Source: Mermis nigrescens
Lineage: Eukaryota > Nematoda > Enoplea > Mermithida > Mermithidae
Assembly: GCA_036768485.1 (NCBI GenBank)
Contig: JAVLUZ010000257.1
Span: forward strand, 563,143 to 627,142
Direction of reading: 5' to 3'
Length of the DNA stretch: 64,000 nt
Shown here: one piece after another, positions 11,783 through 22,789 of the stretch
Numbering within the stretch: position 1 is the first letter of the stretch
Layout: every line of letters starts with the position of its first letter
Notes under the pieces: generated by a model
What the model saw: only the letters and a program-made list of their open reading frames with translations
What the model was told of the DNA's origin: nothing
Database searches by the model: none
Translations under genes and position numbers: made by a program

Positions 11783-12654
11783 GGATCTGTAACACTACGG
11801 TCAGGGCACATTTTTAGCATAATTAGCAATATTGCTACCTATGTATAATATAATTGACCACCTTTTTTCTTATATGTTTATCACAGCGAGTGCGAATTTT
11901 CTGTCCCCCCTCACAGCAACAACGGCACACACCTGGGAGGTGCGCTTTTTTTAAACGATAGATAATTAAAAAACTCGATGTACTATTTTTTACTATTGTT
12001 AACACTGAATACTGACTTAGCAATGAGTGTGTAAAGTGCAAACCAAAAAATCAAAGAATTTGCGGAGGGACAATTCTTTTTCTAAGGTTCCCCGAGCTGT
12101 AGATTACGAATCTGACCATAAAATTTCTTTACACTGAATAGTTGTTGTACAAAAATGTAAAGTATACTGGTTTTTTCCCCTTTGCTTGTTTTCAGCTAAT
12201 CTAAATCAATTTTGGTTTCAGTGCAGTCCGATTGGTTTTATAATGTAGAGGGTTACAATATCTCAAGGACCAATTTTTTTATTCTATTTTAACGCAATAT
12301 TTCACGATCCGTGATCGTTTTAGTGTAAAGAGTTCGAGACGAAAATTGATATTTTTTCAGCTACTACGCTAAATAGGCGCAACACGCTAATTATGCTTAA
12401 AATGTGCCCTGACCACACCACACCTGGGCGTGGGGGGTTTTGGGGGTATGCACTCCCCCCGAGAAACCAAAATACCCCCCCCATTTTTTGGTACCAATGG
12501 ATAGTGCTCGATGAGAAACGTCGAAAAATGGTGTTTTTTCGCCATGCCACCATTTTTAAGGCCATTTTTTGACCTTAAAAAAATCTTGCATCCTCCCCCC
12601 AGAATTTTCTTGCTGCCCACATATGGCCCTGATCTTAGCGTTACAGATCCTAGT
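11783..12654. repeat. Foldback unit 1 of a triplicated repeat, interrupted by an M1 element
   Basis: The left end TAGGATCTGTAACACTACG plus GGGCACATTTTTAGCATAAT recurs inverted at the right end (ATTATGCTTAAAATGTGCCC, then TTAGCGTTACAGATCCTA after the M1 insertion at 12414-12625). The interior motifs GATTACGAATCTG, GTGTAAAGTATAC and CAGTCCGATTGGTTTTAT recur twice further right. Confidence 0.75.
12414..12625 (+). mobile_element. M1 short hAT-like element (MITE)
   Basis: Starts CACACCACACCTGGGCGTGG and ends GCTGCCCACATATG. Flanked by GCCCTGAC (12406-12413) and GCCCTGAT (12626-12633), a 7/8 target duplication. The uninterrupted paralogous site at about 13100-13112 reads GTGCCCTGACGTTAGCG, showing the empty site. 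G-runs lie near the left end and C-runs near the right. Confidence 0.85.
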
Positions 12655-13550
12655 TTATGTTGTTTCTATATACCCAATGTTGCGTTATAAGCACAAGTGT
12701 AAAGTTTACACTGGGAAGCACTTTTCCGCCCAGAGCGTTGGGTATCAAACAATTTGCGAAGGGCCAATTTTTTTGAAAAAAATGTTGCCTCTGAATTGCA
12801 GATTACGAATGCGACGTTAAAATTTGTTTACACTCAATGGTTGTTGCACGAAAGTGTAAAGTATATGGGTTTTTTACTGTTAGCGTGACCTAAAGCTTAT
12901 CTAGCTCAACTTTGGTTTCCGCGCAGTCCAATTGGTTTTATAGTGTAGAGGATTACAATATCTCAAAACTCTTTTTTTCTTCTCTTTTCACGCAAGATTT
13001 CTTAATATATAATCGTTTTAGTGTAGCGGGTTCGAGACGGAAAAATAACTTTCTTCAGCTAATCCGCTAAGTAGGCGTAACATGCTAATTATGCTTAAAA
13101 AGTGCCCTGACGTTAGCGTTACAGATCCTTTTTTGTATACAACCAACATTGCGTTATTGGCACAAGTGTAAAGTTTACACTGAGAAGCACTTTTCTGCCC
13201 AGAGCATTGAATGTCAAACAATTTAGGGAGGGTCAATTTTTTTAAAATGTTGCCCCTAAGTTGTAGATTACGAATCAGAACTTAAATTTCTTTACACTCA
13301 ATGGTTCTTGCACAAAAGTGTAAAGTATACGGGTTTTTTTACTGTTAGCGTGTCCTAAAGCTTATCTAACTCAATCTTGGTTCCTGTGCAGTCCAATTGG
13401 TTTTTCAATGTAGAGGGCTACAATTTCTCAAAAGTTAAATTTTTTTCTCTTCTAATGAAAATTTATTGATCTGTGATCATTTTAGTATAAAGGATTCGAG
13501 ACGAAAAAAGAAATTTTTTCAGCTACTTGCATCTCCCAGAATTTCGGCGC
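12655..13550. repeat. Foldback repeat units 2 and 3
   Basis: Two more copies of the unit that starts in 11783-12654, with a period of about 470-480 bp once the M1 insertion is discounted. Landmarks: GATTACGAAT at about 12100, 12800 and 13265, and TTTTAGTGTA..GGTTCGAGACG at about 12320, 13016 and 13482. No coding potential. Confidence 0.8.
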
Positions 13551-13597
13551 TGCCCACCTATGGATATGTGGCCTAAAATAATAAATAAAAGAAGGGA

Positions 13598-14259
13598 ACT
13601 AGCAAAGAAAAATGCTCCAATGGAATGGAACAAAAAAGGTAAATCTACTTGAATTTCTTCATTGTTAAGGATGTAAAAGAATGGGACTAGGGAAAATTTA
13701 CCTATATGCGCAGAAGCAAAAGGAATGTGCTAAACAGTTAGACTTCCCTAAATAACGCAAAAATCGAAGTATATTCTGCGGCCTATGCGCGTTTCTGCAG
13801 ATTTTCCGTCGTAATTTTCAAAATACGACGGCGCGTATTTTGACTACTTTATTTTGGAAAATTTAAAGAAATTTTTTGTGGTTTTTCATGCAACCTATTG
13901 AGTTGGCCATGTAGGTGTAAAGTTTACATTATGATCTTTCACGTTAGAGCGTTGTGGAAGGTCAAGATTTCATTAAATAAATAATACATTGATTATTTCA
14001 TAGTCATGGAAGTGTCTTCAATGCTCTTTCGCGAAACACTTTAGAACGTTTTGTGACTACACCCTCATTTTTCACAGGCCGTAGAATATACTTCGATTTT
14101 TGCGTCGTTTAGGGGAAGTCTAACTGTTTAGCACATTCCTATGGCTTCTGCGCTTATAGGGAAAGTTTCACTAGTCCCCTCCTTTTGCATCATTAACAAT
14201 GAAGAAATTCAAGTAATATTTACCTTCTTTGTTGCATCGGAGCATTTTTCTTTGCTAGT
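13598..14259. mobile_element. Foldback element, about 662 bp
   Basis: Long imperfect inverted repeats: left arm 13598-13795 (ACTAGCAAAGAAAAATGCTCC ... CAAAAATCGAAGTATATTCT), right arm about 14083-14259 (AGAATATACTTCGATTTTTG ... GGAGCATTTTTCTTTGCTAG). A loop of about 290 bp lies between. No target duplication was recognised. Confidence 0.8.
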
Positions 14260-14329
14260 ATACATATGGATGTATGTACTCGAACATACAACATACATGT
14301 AAGCGCCCGTTTCTCCTGCGCTAAAATGT

Positions 14330-14512
14330 GGCCCCACCGAAACGGCTGCGCCAAAAGGTCCCTATATGAGAAGAAGGCTGCTGCGCCAAAACAGCCGCGA
14401 CAAAACGGCGACGCCAAAATATCCATGCACTAAAACGGCTGCGCCAAAAAGATCGCGTCAAAATAGCAGCGCCCAACCGGCTGCGCCGAAACGTCCCATT
14501 CCGCCATTTTCA
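14330..14512. repeat. Minisatellite of CGCCAAAACGGCTG-type units
   Basis: About ten imperfect 14-18-bp units with the theme GCGCCAAAAcGGCtG. The theme resembles the ACAAAACGTCCCC arms of the foldback element at 46588-48501 but is not the same sequence. Confidence 0.75.
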
Positions 14513-14794
14513 TGCACCAGATTAAAAGAGACTATACGGTTAGACAGAATAATATAAGTAAAAATTGCTTGCAAGTTTTTACCTGTAGCAAAATCCTAAG
14601 TTTTTTTCTATTTACTGTAAGTAATGGCAGGTACGATCAGGGTTGCCAGCAGGGTTGCCAACTTGGCCGGAAACCTGACATTTATGTCCGCTTTTCAGGC
14701 TTGATGTCCGGTTTTGTCCGGTCGACAGTCATGTCCGGTTTTCGATGTCCGGTTTTTTAAGCTGTTGGTCCGCTTTTGTCCGGTTTCAAAATGC

Positions 14795-15065
14795 AAAAAT
14801 GCGTCTAAGAGAGGTAAAAAGTGAAAAATTTTTCGGCGCTTCGCGCCGAATTGATTTAAATCTTACTTGTTATTAATCTTTAAGCCATACCGCGCCACGC
14901 CAATTCCAGCATTTTTATCGACAATCTGGTCTAGAACTACGCTATGATTGAAAATCCTTATCTTCTGTACGGATTTGGATACTTTTTGTAATGCAAAAAT
15001 GCGTTTTAGAGAGCTAAAATTTCAGAATTTTCTGGCGCTTCGCGCCATTTGATAGATTATAGTTT
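14795..15065. repeat. Hairpin-containing repeat unit, two copies
   Basis: Two units each end in a palindrome (CGGCGCTTCGCGCCG near 14832, TGGCGCTTCGCGCCA near 15036) preceded by AATGCAAAAATGCGT(C/T)TAAGAGAG. The same unit, in two copies, forms the right end of the window (63595-63990). Confidence 0.75.
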
Positions 15066-15841
15066 TTATTGTCAAAAGCGACTTCAGAATTGGCTAAAAT
15101 GCTTTACTGGAGGAAGGAAATTCAAATTTCAACAGCAATTACGTATACTGATCGTGATATTTCTAGTAGAGCGCGAAATTTTTGGAGTTTTTGAAGAATA
15201 TGGTTTGAACTGATTTTGCGCCATTTCGGCAGAACTGCCATACAATTGCGCAAAAACGATACTTTATGTCACTAAAAGACGCGGAAAAAAGAAATAAACC
15301 AAATGCATACAAAATTCACGGAGTTACGTTTACATCAAACACCATCCTTGGACTTTCACCATTTTGAGCCACTTTAAGGAATTTTTGCAGTTTTTCAGAA
15401 GTTTCCAATTTTCATTAAAAACATATTTTTCTGCCATTTTAACGGTTGCAGATTACAAAAAATTAAGTTATACTGCGCGTGAAGCAAGATTAAAGAAAAT
15501 TTTTTTGTAATGTTTTGCATAAAGTTTTTAAGAAATTTTTTTGTAATTCTACTATTTTTATCGTTGTTTACATCCAGTTAAAGATTTCGGAGTAAATTAA
15601 GAATATGGTACATTCAGGATACTATGAAATAAGCTTCAGAAGAGCGGATTTTTTCGCTCAGTACTTAGAACACGTTGAAAGAAAGCGCGGAACAAAACAT
15701 TCATCCGTCTATAATCAATATTACAAAAGCTATGGGTTTCGTTAATTAGCCTCTTCTCGACCTACGCAAGCATTTACTCGACCTAAGTATTTGAAGATTC
15801 AAACAGCTGAATGCAGAATCACATGTAGATACCCAATTTAC

Positions 15842-15970
15842 GTTGATATAAGCATCTATACATCGACCTAAGCATTTATACATCTACCTAAGCATCTATA
15901 CATCGACCTAAGCATCTATACATCGACCTATGCATCTATACATCGACCTAAGCATCTATACATTGACCTG
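15842..15970. repeat. Minisatellite CGACCTAAGCATCTATACAT
   Basis: Six to seven 20-bp units inside the inner hAT element. Shorter versions occur at 16545-16610, at 18945-19040 in the outer hAT element and at 54850-54930. Confidence 0.9.
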
Positions 15971-17312
15971 AGCGGGAGCGACCTCGATCTAAGCAGCTTA
16001 AAACACCTTTTCGGATATACTAAGCCTAAGCCTAAGCATATTAGAAGCAAAAACTTAGATTTTCCTATATCTTATCAAGTAAAACCGAAAAAACATGCAG
16101 AAAAATGAAAATTTTTTAAAAGTTTTTTTTTAAATTTCAAACAGCTTTCCGTGCCTTTTTTCTTTTTTCTCTTTCATTGCTATGCTTCCTTCCATAATTT
16201 CAGCCCATATTATTCATTTCTGACAAATGTGTAAGTCCTTGGATCGAGTCGTTTAATCGTCCCACCCAGTACTCAAATCGACAGTTGCCTGCAACTTTGC
16301 AAGTATGGTGGCTCAGATTTTCACCAAATTTTTTTTCCGCGCTTAATTCTATCATGTTCTACCAGTTTGGCACAAAAATTTTGGCATTCTGTATTCATTT
16401 TGCTCCTTTTCTAAAAAGTACCATATTCTTAACTTTAGCCAAAGATTTCTACTCAAATACGATGTAAACAGCATTTTTGGATTATCTCAAAGTTCCAACC
16501 ATTTGAAGATTCAAACAGTGGAATGCAGAATAACGTACCCAATTTAGGTCGACCTAAGCATCTATATATCAACCTGAGCATCTATACAGTGACCTAAGCA
16601 TCTATACCTAGGTCAAAATCTATATATAGATTTTATCATCATCTATATATAGATTTTCCTATATCTTATCAAGTGAAACCGAAAAAACATGCAGAAAAAT
16701 GAAAATTTTTTAAAAGTTTTTTAAAATTTCAAACAGCTTTCCACGCCTTTTTTCTTTTTTCTCTTTCATTGCTATGCTTCCTTCCATAATTTCAGCCCAC
16801 ATTATTCATTTCTGACAAATGTGTAAGTCGTAGCTATATCCGGAGTAACTTGTTCAATCCTTTTTGCTCACATCGCCACAGACTTTTCCTGATGCCCTAG
16901 TTTTTGAAACACTCCAGATCCACATTTATATTCTCGCATACATTGCCTGCCATCTGGGTGCATTTATGACAAAGTAAAGTATATACTGTAACTCTATCTT
17001 CACCAATATTGGTCCGTTTTCCATGAAATTTCTTTTCCGCACTTTCTTTTTGTATGTCCTCCTCATTTCAACCAATACTGTTCCTTTATACATACATATG
17101 CAAATTTTCCATTCACACCATGAAGTAAAGTTTAGCCAAATTTTTATACAAAAAGTACATCAAGCACCGCTATTACATGAGCACATAGGATGTTCTACTT
17201 AAAAAACACTGATTTTTTAATACAGGGGGTCTATTTTAAACATTTTTAGACCTCTTAAAAAACGTGGAAAAAGGTTGGAAAAAGTGGGAAAAAATTTTGG
17301 GTCTGGTCTATA

Positions 17313-17771
17313 ATGTCAACCAAATTGCTGGGAAAAAACGGTCTTCGGGAACCAAATTCCAAATCGTGGCTAGTAGAAGGCTCAAAAGGTTCTGCTCACT
17401 GTAAATTATGTTCTGCTAATCTACCCCCAAAACACGATGCTCTTCTTAATCATATTAAAACGGCCAAGCACATTAAAGCCATTAGTTTTAAAGCCTCATT
17501 TGCATTGTCTGCTTTTAGTCTTCCCTTTTATAATGCTAGCGTTGAACGGGGTATTTCTGTATTAAGTTTGCTGAAGACCAAACTACTACGAAATCGCTTA
17601 GATGTCAAAACTACTGATGCCTTATTACGTGTTCGTTTTTTACTGTGTTGGAAGGGCGAGAATTGTTGCACCTTCACTGTTACTGATCCAATGCTTAAAT
17701 TGTTTAACACTAAAATGTACGGTCGTAGCATTTGTGATGATGATATCGTGTGCCTTAATGAATCGTTATAA
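17313..17771 (+). pseudogene. Short hAT transposase derivative (zinc finger plus dimerisation domain)
   Basis: This is a 152-codon frame from ATG 17313 to TAA. Residues 30-53 contain CKLCSANLPPKHDALLNHIK, a C-x2-C ... H zinc-finger-like segment of the BED type that hAT transposases use to bind terminal repeats. Residues about 70-110 (LPFYNASVERGISVLSLLKTKLLRNR) match the hAT C-terminal dimerisation domain (FYNxSVERxFS..K..KRNRL). The central several hundred residues with the DDE catalytic acids and the insertion domain are absent, so it cannot cut DNA. It may be an internally deleted relic, or it could make a DNA-binding repressor-like protein; the intact frame keeps the second option open but does not prove it. 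Confidence 0.75.
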
Positions 17772-18939
17772 TTTTCTGATGAAGCCTTGTTTAATGTGCA
17801 AAATGCGTTCAATGTGGTAGATATTTAAGTGCAATAGTTGATTTGAATAAATTTTAGCCGCTTTGTTATTTATCAAGTGTATACATCGTTTATCCGGTTT
17901 TGTCCGGAATTTAACTGTGTTCTTGTCCGGTTTTGTCCGGTTTTGAATGTTGGTATGTCCGGTTGGTCTTTTCAGAGTTGGCAACACTGGTTGATAGGTG
18001 CAGGAGAATTCTCCTGAATTCAGGAGAATCTAAAATTTTCAGGAGCAGGAGCAGGAGAATGGGCTTTTCAGGAGAAATTTCAGGAGAAGTTGTAAACATG
18101 CAGGAGAATGCAGGAGAATTTTAAAATGTCAGGAGATTTCAGTGGAATCCTGAAAATATAGGAGAATTCAGGAGAATTTTCAAAACTTGAACAGCAAGTT
18201 ATAATGATTATCATTTATTAACATTCATACTTACTGTAGTTAGTTAGTTGTATATAATTTTATACGTAGATCTTTCATATTAAGAATTTATTTCGTTCAT
18301 AGTTAAGACCTAAGTGTTAAGTTATAACTATATCCAAATAAGTTTCGTGCTTCCGTAGTAAATCATTCATTCATTCATTTGTTTATTCACTTAATATCAC
18401 GAAGTGCAGAAATACATAGCTTTAGACGGTGTGTAAAGCTATGTATTTCTGTGGAGTTTTTGAAGAATATGGTGTGAACCAATTTTGCGCCATTCCGGCA
18501 GAAATGCCATACAATTGCGCAAAAACGATACTTTGTGTCACTAAAAGACGCGGAAAAAAATAATAAACCAAGTCCATACAAAACTCACAGGTTCGGTACT
18601 CAAACATCATACTTCGACATTCACCATTTTGAGCCACTTTAAGGGATTTTAGCAGTTTATCAAAGGTTTCCAATTTTTACTAATTAATATTTTCCTGCCA
18701 TTTTCAAGGTCGCAGATTACAAAAAATTAAGTTATATGGTGTGGAAACCAAGATTAAAGAAAATTTTTGTATTTTTTTGCCCAAATTTTCAAGAAATTTT
18801 TTTTAATTTCACTATTTTTAGCATTGTTTACATCCAGTTAAAGATTTCTACTTAAATATGATTCAAACAGCGTTTTTGGATTATCTTAAAGTTCCAACCA
18901 TTTGAAGATTCAAACAGTGGAATGCAGAATAACATGTAC

Positions 18940-19045
18940 CCAGCTTAGGTCGACCTAAGCATCTATACATCGACCTGAGCATCTATACATCGACCTAAGC
19001 ATCTATACGTTGACCTAAGCATCTATACCTCGACCTAAGTGGGAG
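18940..19045. repeat. Minisatellite CGACCTAAGCATCTATAC, outer hAT
   Basis: Four to five units of the same 20-bp theme as 15842-15970, preceded by the same TTTGAAGATTCAAACAGTGG leader. Confidence 0.85.
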
Positions 19046-19883
19046 CGACCTCGACCTAAGCAGCCGAAAACACCTTCTCAGATAAATAAGCCTAAGCCTA
19101 AGCATCATTTAAGCAGAAACTTGCATTTTCACATTATCTAGACAGAAAGTACATGCAAAAAATTGTTTTTTCAAATTTAAAAATTTTCAAACAATTTTTT
19201 TCCCGTAAAATAAAAATTATTTTTTCGTAATCAGCGACCTTGAAAATGTCAGATACATATGTTTTCAGCCCAAATTCGGAACATCTTTTGGTAAACTGTA
19301 AAATACCTCACTTTAATGTAGCTATATCCTGAGTAACTATCTTCACCAATATTGGTCCGTTTTTCATAAAATTTTTTTCCGCACTTTCTTTATGCATATC
19401 CTCCTCATTTCAATCAATATCGTTCCTTTCCACGTACATCTGCAAGTTTTCCGTTCACACCATTTAGTAAAGTTTAGCCGTTTTTATCAGTTTCATAGAC
19501 GTTTGCAAAGCGCCTATAAACATTTTTTGATATATTTCAAAACGTAAGGATTTGCTTGCTACTGAAGTACATACATGCAATTAGTAATAAAGTATTATTT
19601 ATTTTTTCAAAAGACATTGCAAACAGGGCTCTTTTCAGAAATTTTTGATGATGTACATAAGTGCAACTGAAAATTGGCGGTCACTGTTTTAAGCACAGAA
19701 ACTGTTTTTTCGAATAATGTGTATTGTAAACAATGCGACCTCTTCAGCTTAGGCCCTTGAGCAGTATATGTAAAATTATCTGTTCTCTGTTCAGGATAGC
19801 CGATTAGTGCCTTTGTATAATATATTAGTGTAGATACATGTTATAATTTAAATTTCCTATGTCGAAAGAAACTGCCATTGTAA

Positions 19884-20102
19884 ATGTTAGCTCAGACGAA
19901 TCCAGCGGTGAAAATGGAACCACAGCTGAGCGCGTATTTTCAATCAATGAATATCGTTAAAAATAAGTTAAGAAATCGCTTATTGTGCCATTCAGTTGAT
20001 GCTGTGATCACTGTTCGTTACGCCTTTATCTTATGGAATATATCTCTTTCTAGCTTTAAGCCATCAAAACAGATGTTGTTGCGCTTTTCGGATTCTATTT
20101 AG
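19884..20102 (+). pseudogene. hAT transposase C-terminal relic
   Basis: The wording AERVFSINEYR is followed, one frame away, by KNKLRNRLLCHSVDAVITVRY. That is the hAT dimerisation motif split by a frameshift near 19960. No other transposase segment is seen. It lies in the outer hAT element. Confidence 0.65.
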
Positions 20103-20942
20103 ATGACCAAAAATGTAGCTCCTGATGAAGATCGGGAATCTGTTATTGAATGTTTGTCAGCTGTTGATGTTGAATAAAATTTTATACTTTGTGGTGCAGC
20201 ATTAGTCTTCCATTATTTTTGCATCTGCCTGTATAATGCAGATATGCTCCATGAGCTTTTTGTGAGAGAATTAATGTTCATTATTTAGCCTTGAGTGTCC
20301 TTAGGATTAACAGGCAAGAGATCAGAATAAAATAGTTGAGTGAACCAAGGTAAATTGGCCTGAGCATGCTTGATATGCATGTGTACATACAATTGTAGAT
20401 CTGCTGTACAACCTTTCCTGCAAAATATGAGCCAGGAGAATTTTCAGGAGAATCAAAATATTTTCAGGAGAATTGCAGGAGAATTTTTCCCCAATTTTAC
20501 CTCTGTGCAGGAGAATCTGAATTTTGGGACCTGGCAACACTGGTACAATTTATCATTCGACAATTGGCTCAAAAAAATAGGTAGTCGGGTCGGGTCTAAT
20601 CTGGTTTGAGAATTAGCCAGGCAGCTGGCGAAAATGTGCGTCCTTCACGACACGTTTCTTAAAGTTTTTGATGTTCAAAACGGAAAAGTTTCAGAATGCT
20701 TAATGCGAAGCCACATGAAGCGTTAAAATCCTTAGAGATGTCTGCAATAGGAAGGCTGCGTTTTGAAAACGGATTTCAAATTATTTATGGGTGTTAGTGA
20801 TGGACATTTAGAAAAAACAATTAAGTGAAGTGAAAAGTTTTCTTAATTTTAACGCTTAAAACAGAAGTCACTATTTTCCCAAGCTTAGTAATAATATAAT
20901 AACGGGCGAATTTTAGAACACATCCATTTTGCAAACTTCAAA

Positions 20943-21122
20943 AAATAGCGTTTTTATGCGATTTCAAGCAGGTATCTTTAACATAAAAGTTAAAAAAACA
21001 GACGGAAAAGCCTTTGATTGAAATGGACTTAAAAAATTTTATTTTCCAAGTTTCATTTCCGTCTGTTTTTTAACTTTTATAATAAAAAATCCTAATTGAA
21101 TTCGCATAAAAACGCTATTCTC
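20943..21122. repeat. Foldback sequence, about 180 bp
   Basis: AATAGCGTTTTTATGCGA and AAAAGTTAAAAAAACAGACGGA on the left recur inverted on the right as TCCGTCTGTTTTTTAACTTTTA and TCGCATAAAAACGCTATT. Probably a MITE; no target duplication was assigned. Confidence 0.75.
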
Positions 21123-21329
21123 ACCTTAATAACGTCTTCACTGTCGCTTAAATCGTATTCTGGTAATTGAACCTCTCGCAGTGGATCATATAAAATGTCG
21201 GCTCCACTGAAAAGTTGTTCAGATACGTGTCCAACTTATGCGAATTATGCTTTTTAAAAAAAAGAAGGGTCTACGTGCCAGTCTTTAGGTGCATCACTTT
21301 AACCACTCTAGCGTGCGTAGAGATATTAT

Positions 21330-22124
21330 GCAGCAAAACTTTGGACAATCATGTTCCAATGGACGTGGTTTATATTGATTTTTGTAAGGTATTCGATTCT
21401 GTTGTTCATTCAAAACTAATATTGAAATTAGAATCTTCAGGTATCTCGGGTATTTTGCTCAACTGGGTTAAAGCTTTTTTGATGGGTAGGTCACAAAAGG
21501 TGAAAATAAATGGTTTTCTTTCAGCCCCTATTCCGGTAATTAGTGGTGTTCCACAAGGTAGTGTGCTAGGGCCTACATTATTTTTGGTTTTCATTCACGA
21601 CCTGGTCGATAGTATCAAGCATAGTAATATCATGCTGTTTGCTGATGATTTGAAAATATTTAATTTTTCACGTGTATTCATATCCTTGCAAGCAGACCTT
21701 GATTCATTGCATGGGTGGACCGAAAAATGGCAACTGCAAATAACTTATGACAAATGTTCAACCTTGTATTTGGGATATGGCAACCCTAAAAACATCTATA
21801 ACCTTTTCTTAAAAGATCTAGCTGATGCAGAAGCTTCTATCAAGGATTTAGGAGTTTTTGTTAGTAATGACCTGTCCTCTAGCATTCGTTGTGTGAATAT
21901 TTGCATTTGACCTAGTACCTAATAGGGGCACTAGGTCAAATAACGACATAAAGTTGTATATTAGAAAATCTCATTTGGATTGTAGAAAGAACGATTTTGC
22001 AAACAGGGTGGCTAGAATTTGGAATACATTGCCACAATGTATTGCTGACTGCAGAAATTTTAAACAGTTCAGGGTTTTGGTTTCAAAGCTTAATTTATTA
22101 GAATTTCTTAAGGGGCGTATGTAA
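21330..22124 (+). pseudogene. Non-LTR reverse transcriptase, C-terminal part
   Basis: RT motifs are visible in order: VYIDFCKVFDSVVHSKLI (motif A region, catalytic D), ISGVPQGSVLGPTLFLVFIHDL (motif B), LFADDLKIF at about 21640 (motif C, the F-A-D-D box), LDSLHGWTEKWQLQITYDKC and LGVFVSNDLS. The frame stops at 21910. The usual element C-terminus continues in the region after it (NDFANRVARIWNTLPQCI to about 22124), apparently after an internal deletion. The upstream endonuclease and the fingers of the RT are missing. It would copy its own RNA at a nicked target, but this copy is dead. Confidence 0.85.
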
Positions 22125-22295
22125 GTGCACTGCCTGTACGCCTTGGCTTTACTTACATACCAACTCACTTATTTCGCGTTATTTTTTTGCATTTATTGAC
22201 AATTCCTTTCCTAAATTTGCTCATTTAATAATTCTTTGCATTATTGTATTGGTATTTGTTGTAACATGTCTTGTCCATGTAATTCAGCCAATAAA

Positions 22296-22296
<1 letters not shown>

Positions 22297-22376
<80 letters not shown>
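22297..22376. repeat. (ATT)n microsatellite
   Basis: About 26 uninterrupted ATT units forming the 3' tail of the non-LTR element. Confidence 0.97.
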
Positions 22377-22384
22377 AATGCACC

Positions 22385-22760
22385 ACACATACCCATAGTA
22401 GGGTGAGGGTGGTATTACCCTCACGTCAGGGTCCGAGACTTGAATCACTGTCGGACGATTTTGAGCTATCAAACATTTTCTCCATGATTTTTGGGTACAA
22501 ACGCAGCGAAAGATATTTTGATTTTTTTGGCGCTTCGCGCCGACTAATACATTTCTGTTTTGTTTACCCATAAAATACCTAGAATGAACTTTAAAATGAT
22601 CTTAAAAGTCAAAATTTTCGATGTATTCTTACATTTTTTACTTACAAGAGTGACAAAACTAGTAAGAATGGGACAAAAAGTAGTTAAAAATGCAGTTTTC
22701 CACATTAAAGCATGCTATATAGGATGTTTTAGCCATTTTTCATACTTGACCTGCAAAAAA
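22385..22760 (+). mobile_element. M6 dispersed repeat copy
   Basis: Shares CACATA..GGGTGAGGG..GGTATTACCC, CGGACGATTTTGAGC and the GGCGCTTCGCGCC palindrome with 26208-26635. The boundaries are approximate. Confidence 0.55.
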
Positions 22761-22789
22761 GGCTAGACTCTAAATTTAGTGGTTCTAAA

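Larger units (their letters stand above)
14650..17989 (+). mobile_element. Inner hAT-type element inserted 12 bp inside the outer one
   Basis: Ends are CAGGGTTGCCAACTTGGCCGG on the left and GAGTTGGCAACACTG on the right. The left flank GTTGCCAG (14642-14649) and right flank GTTGATAG (17990-17997) match at 6 of 8 positions, a plausible eroded target duplication. Subterminal TGTCCGGTTTTGTCCGG arrays lie at both ends (14687-14790 and 17890-17965). It encodes the short protein at 17313-17771. Confidence 0.65.
14638..20542. mobile_element. Outer hAT-type element, split by an inner hAT
   Basis: The left tip is CAGGGTTGCCAG (14638-14649); after the inner insertion the element resumes at about 17990 with GTGCAGGAGAATTC. 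The right end is GACCTGGCAACACTG (to 20542). Flanking bases GTACGAT on the left and GTACAAT on the right (G before the left copy, T after the right) form a 7-8-bp near-duplication. Subterminal blocks are arrays of CAGGAGAATT at 18000-18185 and 20430-20520. It carries a relic of a hAT C-terminal domain (19884-20102). Confidence 0.65.
21330..22376 (+). mobile_element. 5'-truncated non-LTR retrotransposon (CR1/Jockey-like)
   Basis: C-terminal half of the reverse transcriptase, a short 3' region with AATAAA at about 22291, and an (ATT)n microsatellite tail (22297-22376) in place of poly(A). Truncation at the 5' side is usual for target-primed elements. Confidence 0.85.

Noticed and set aside
22284..22571. 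Minus-strand frame with a poly-isoleucine run
   Set aside because: It is the translation of the (ATT)n microsatellite.
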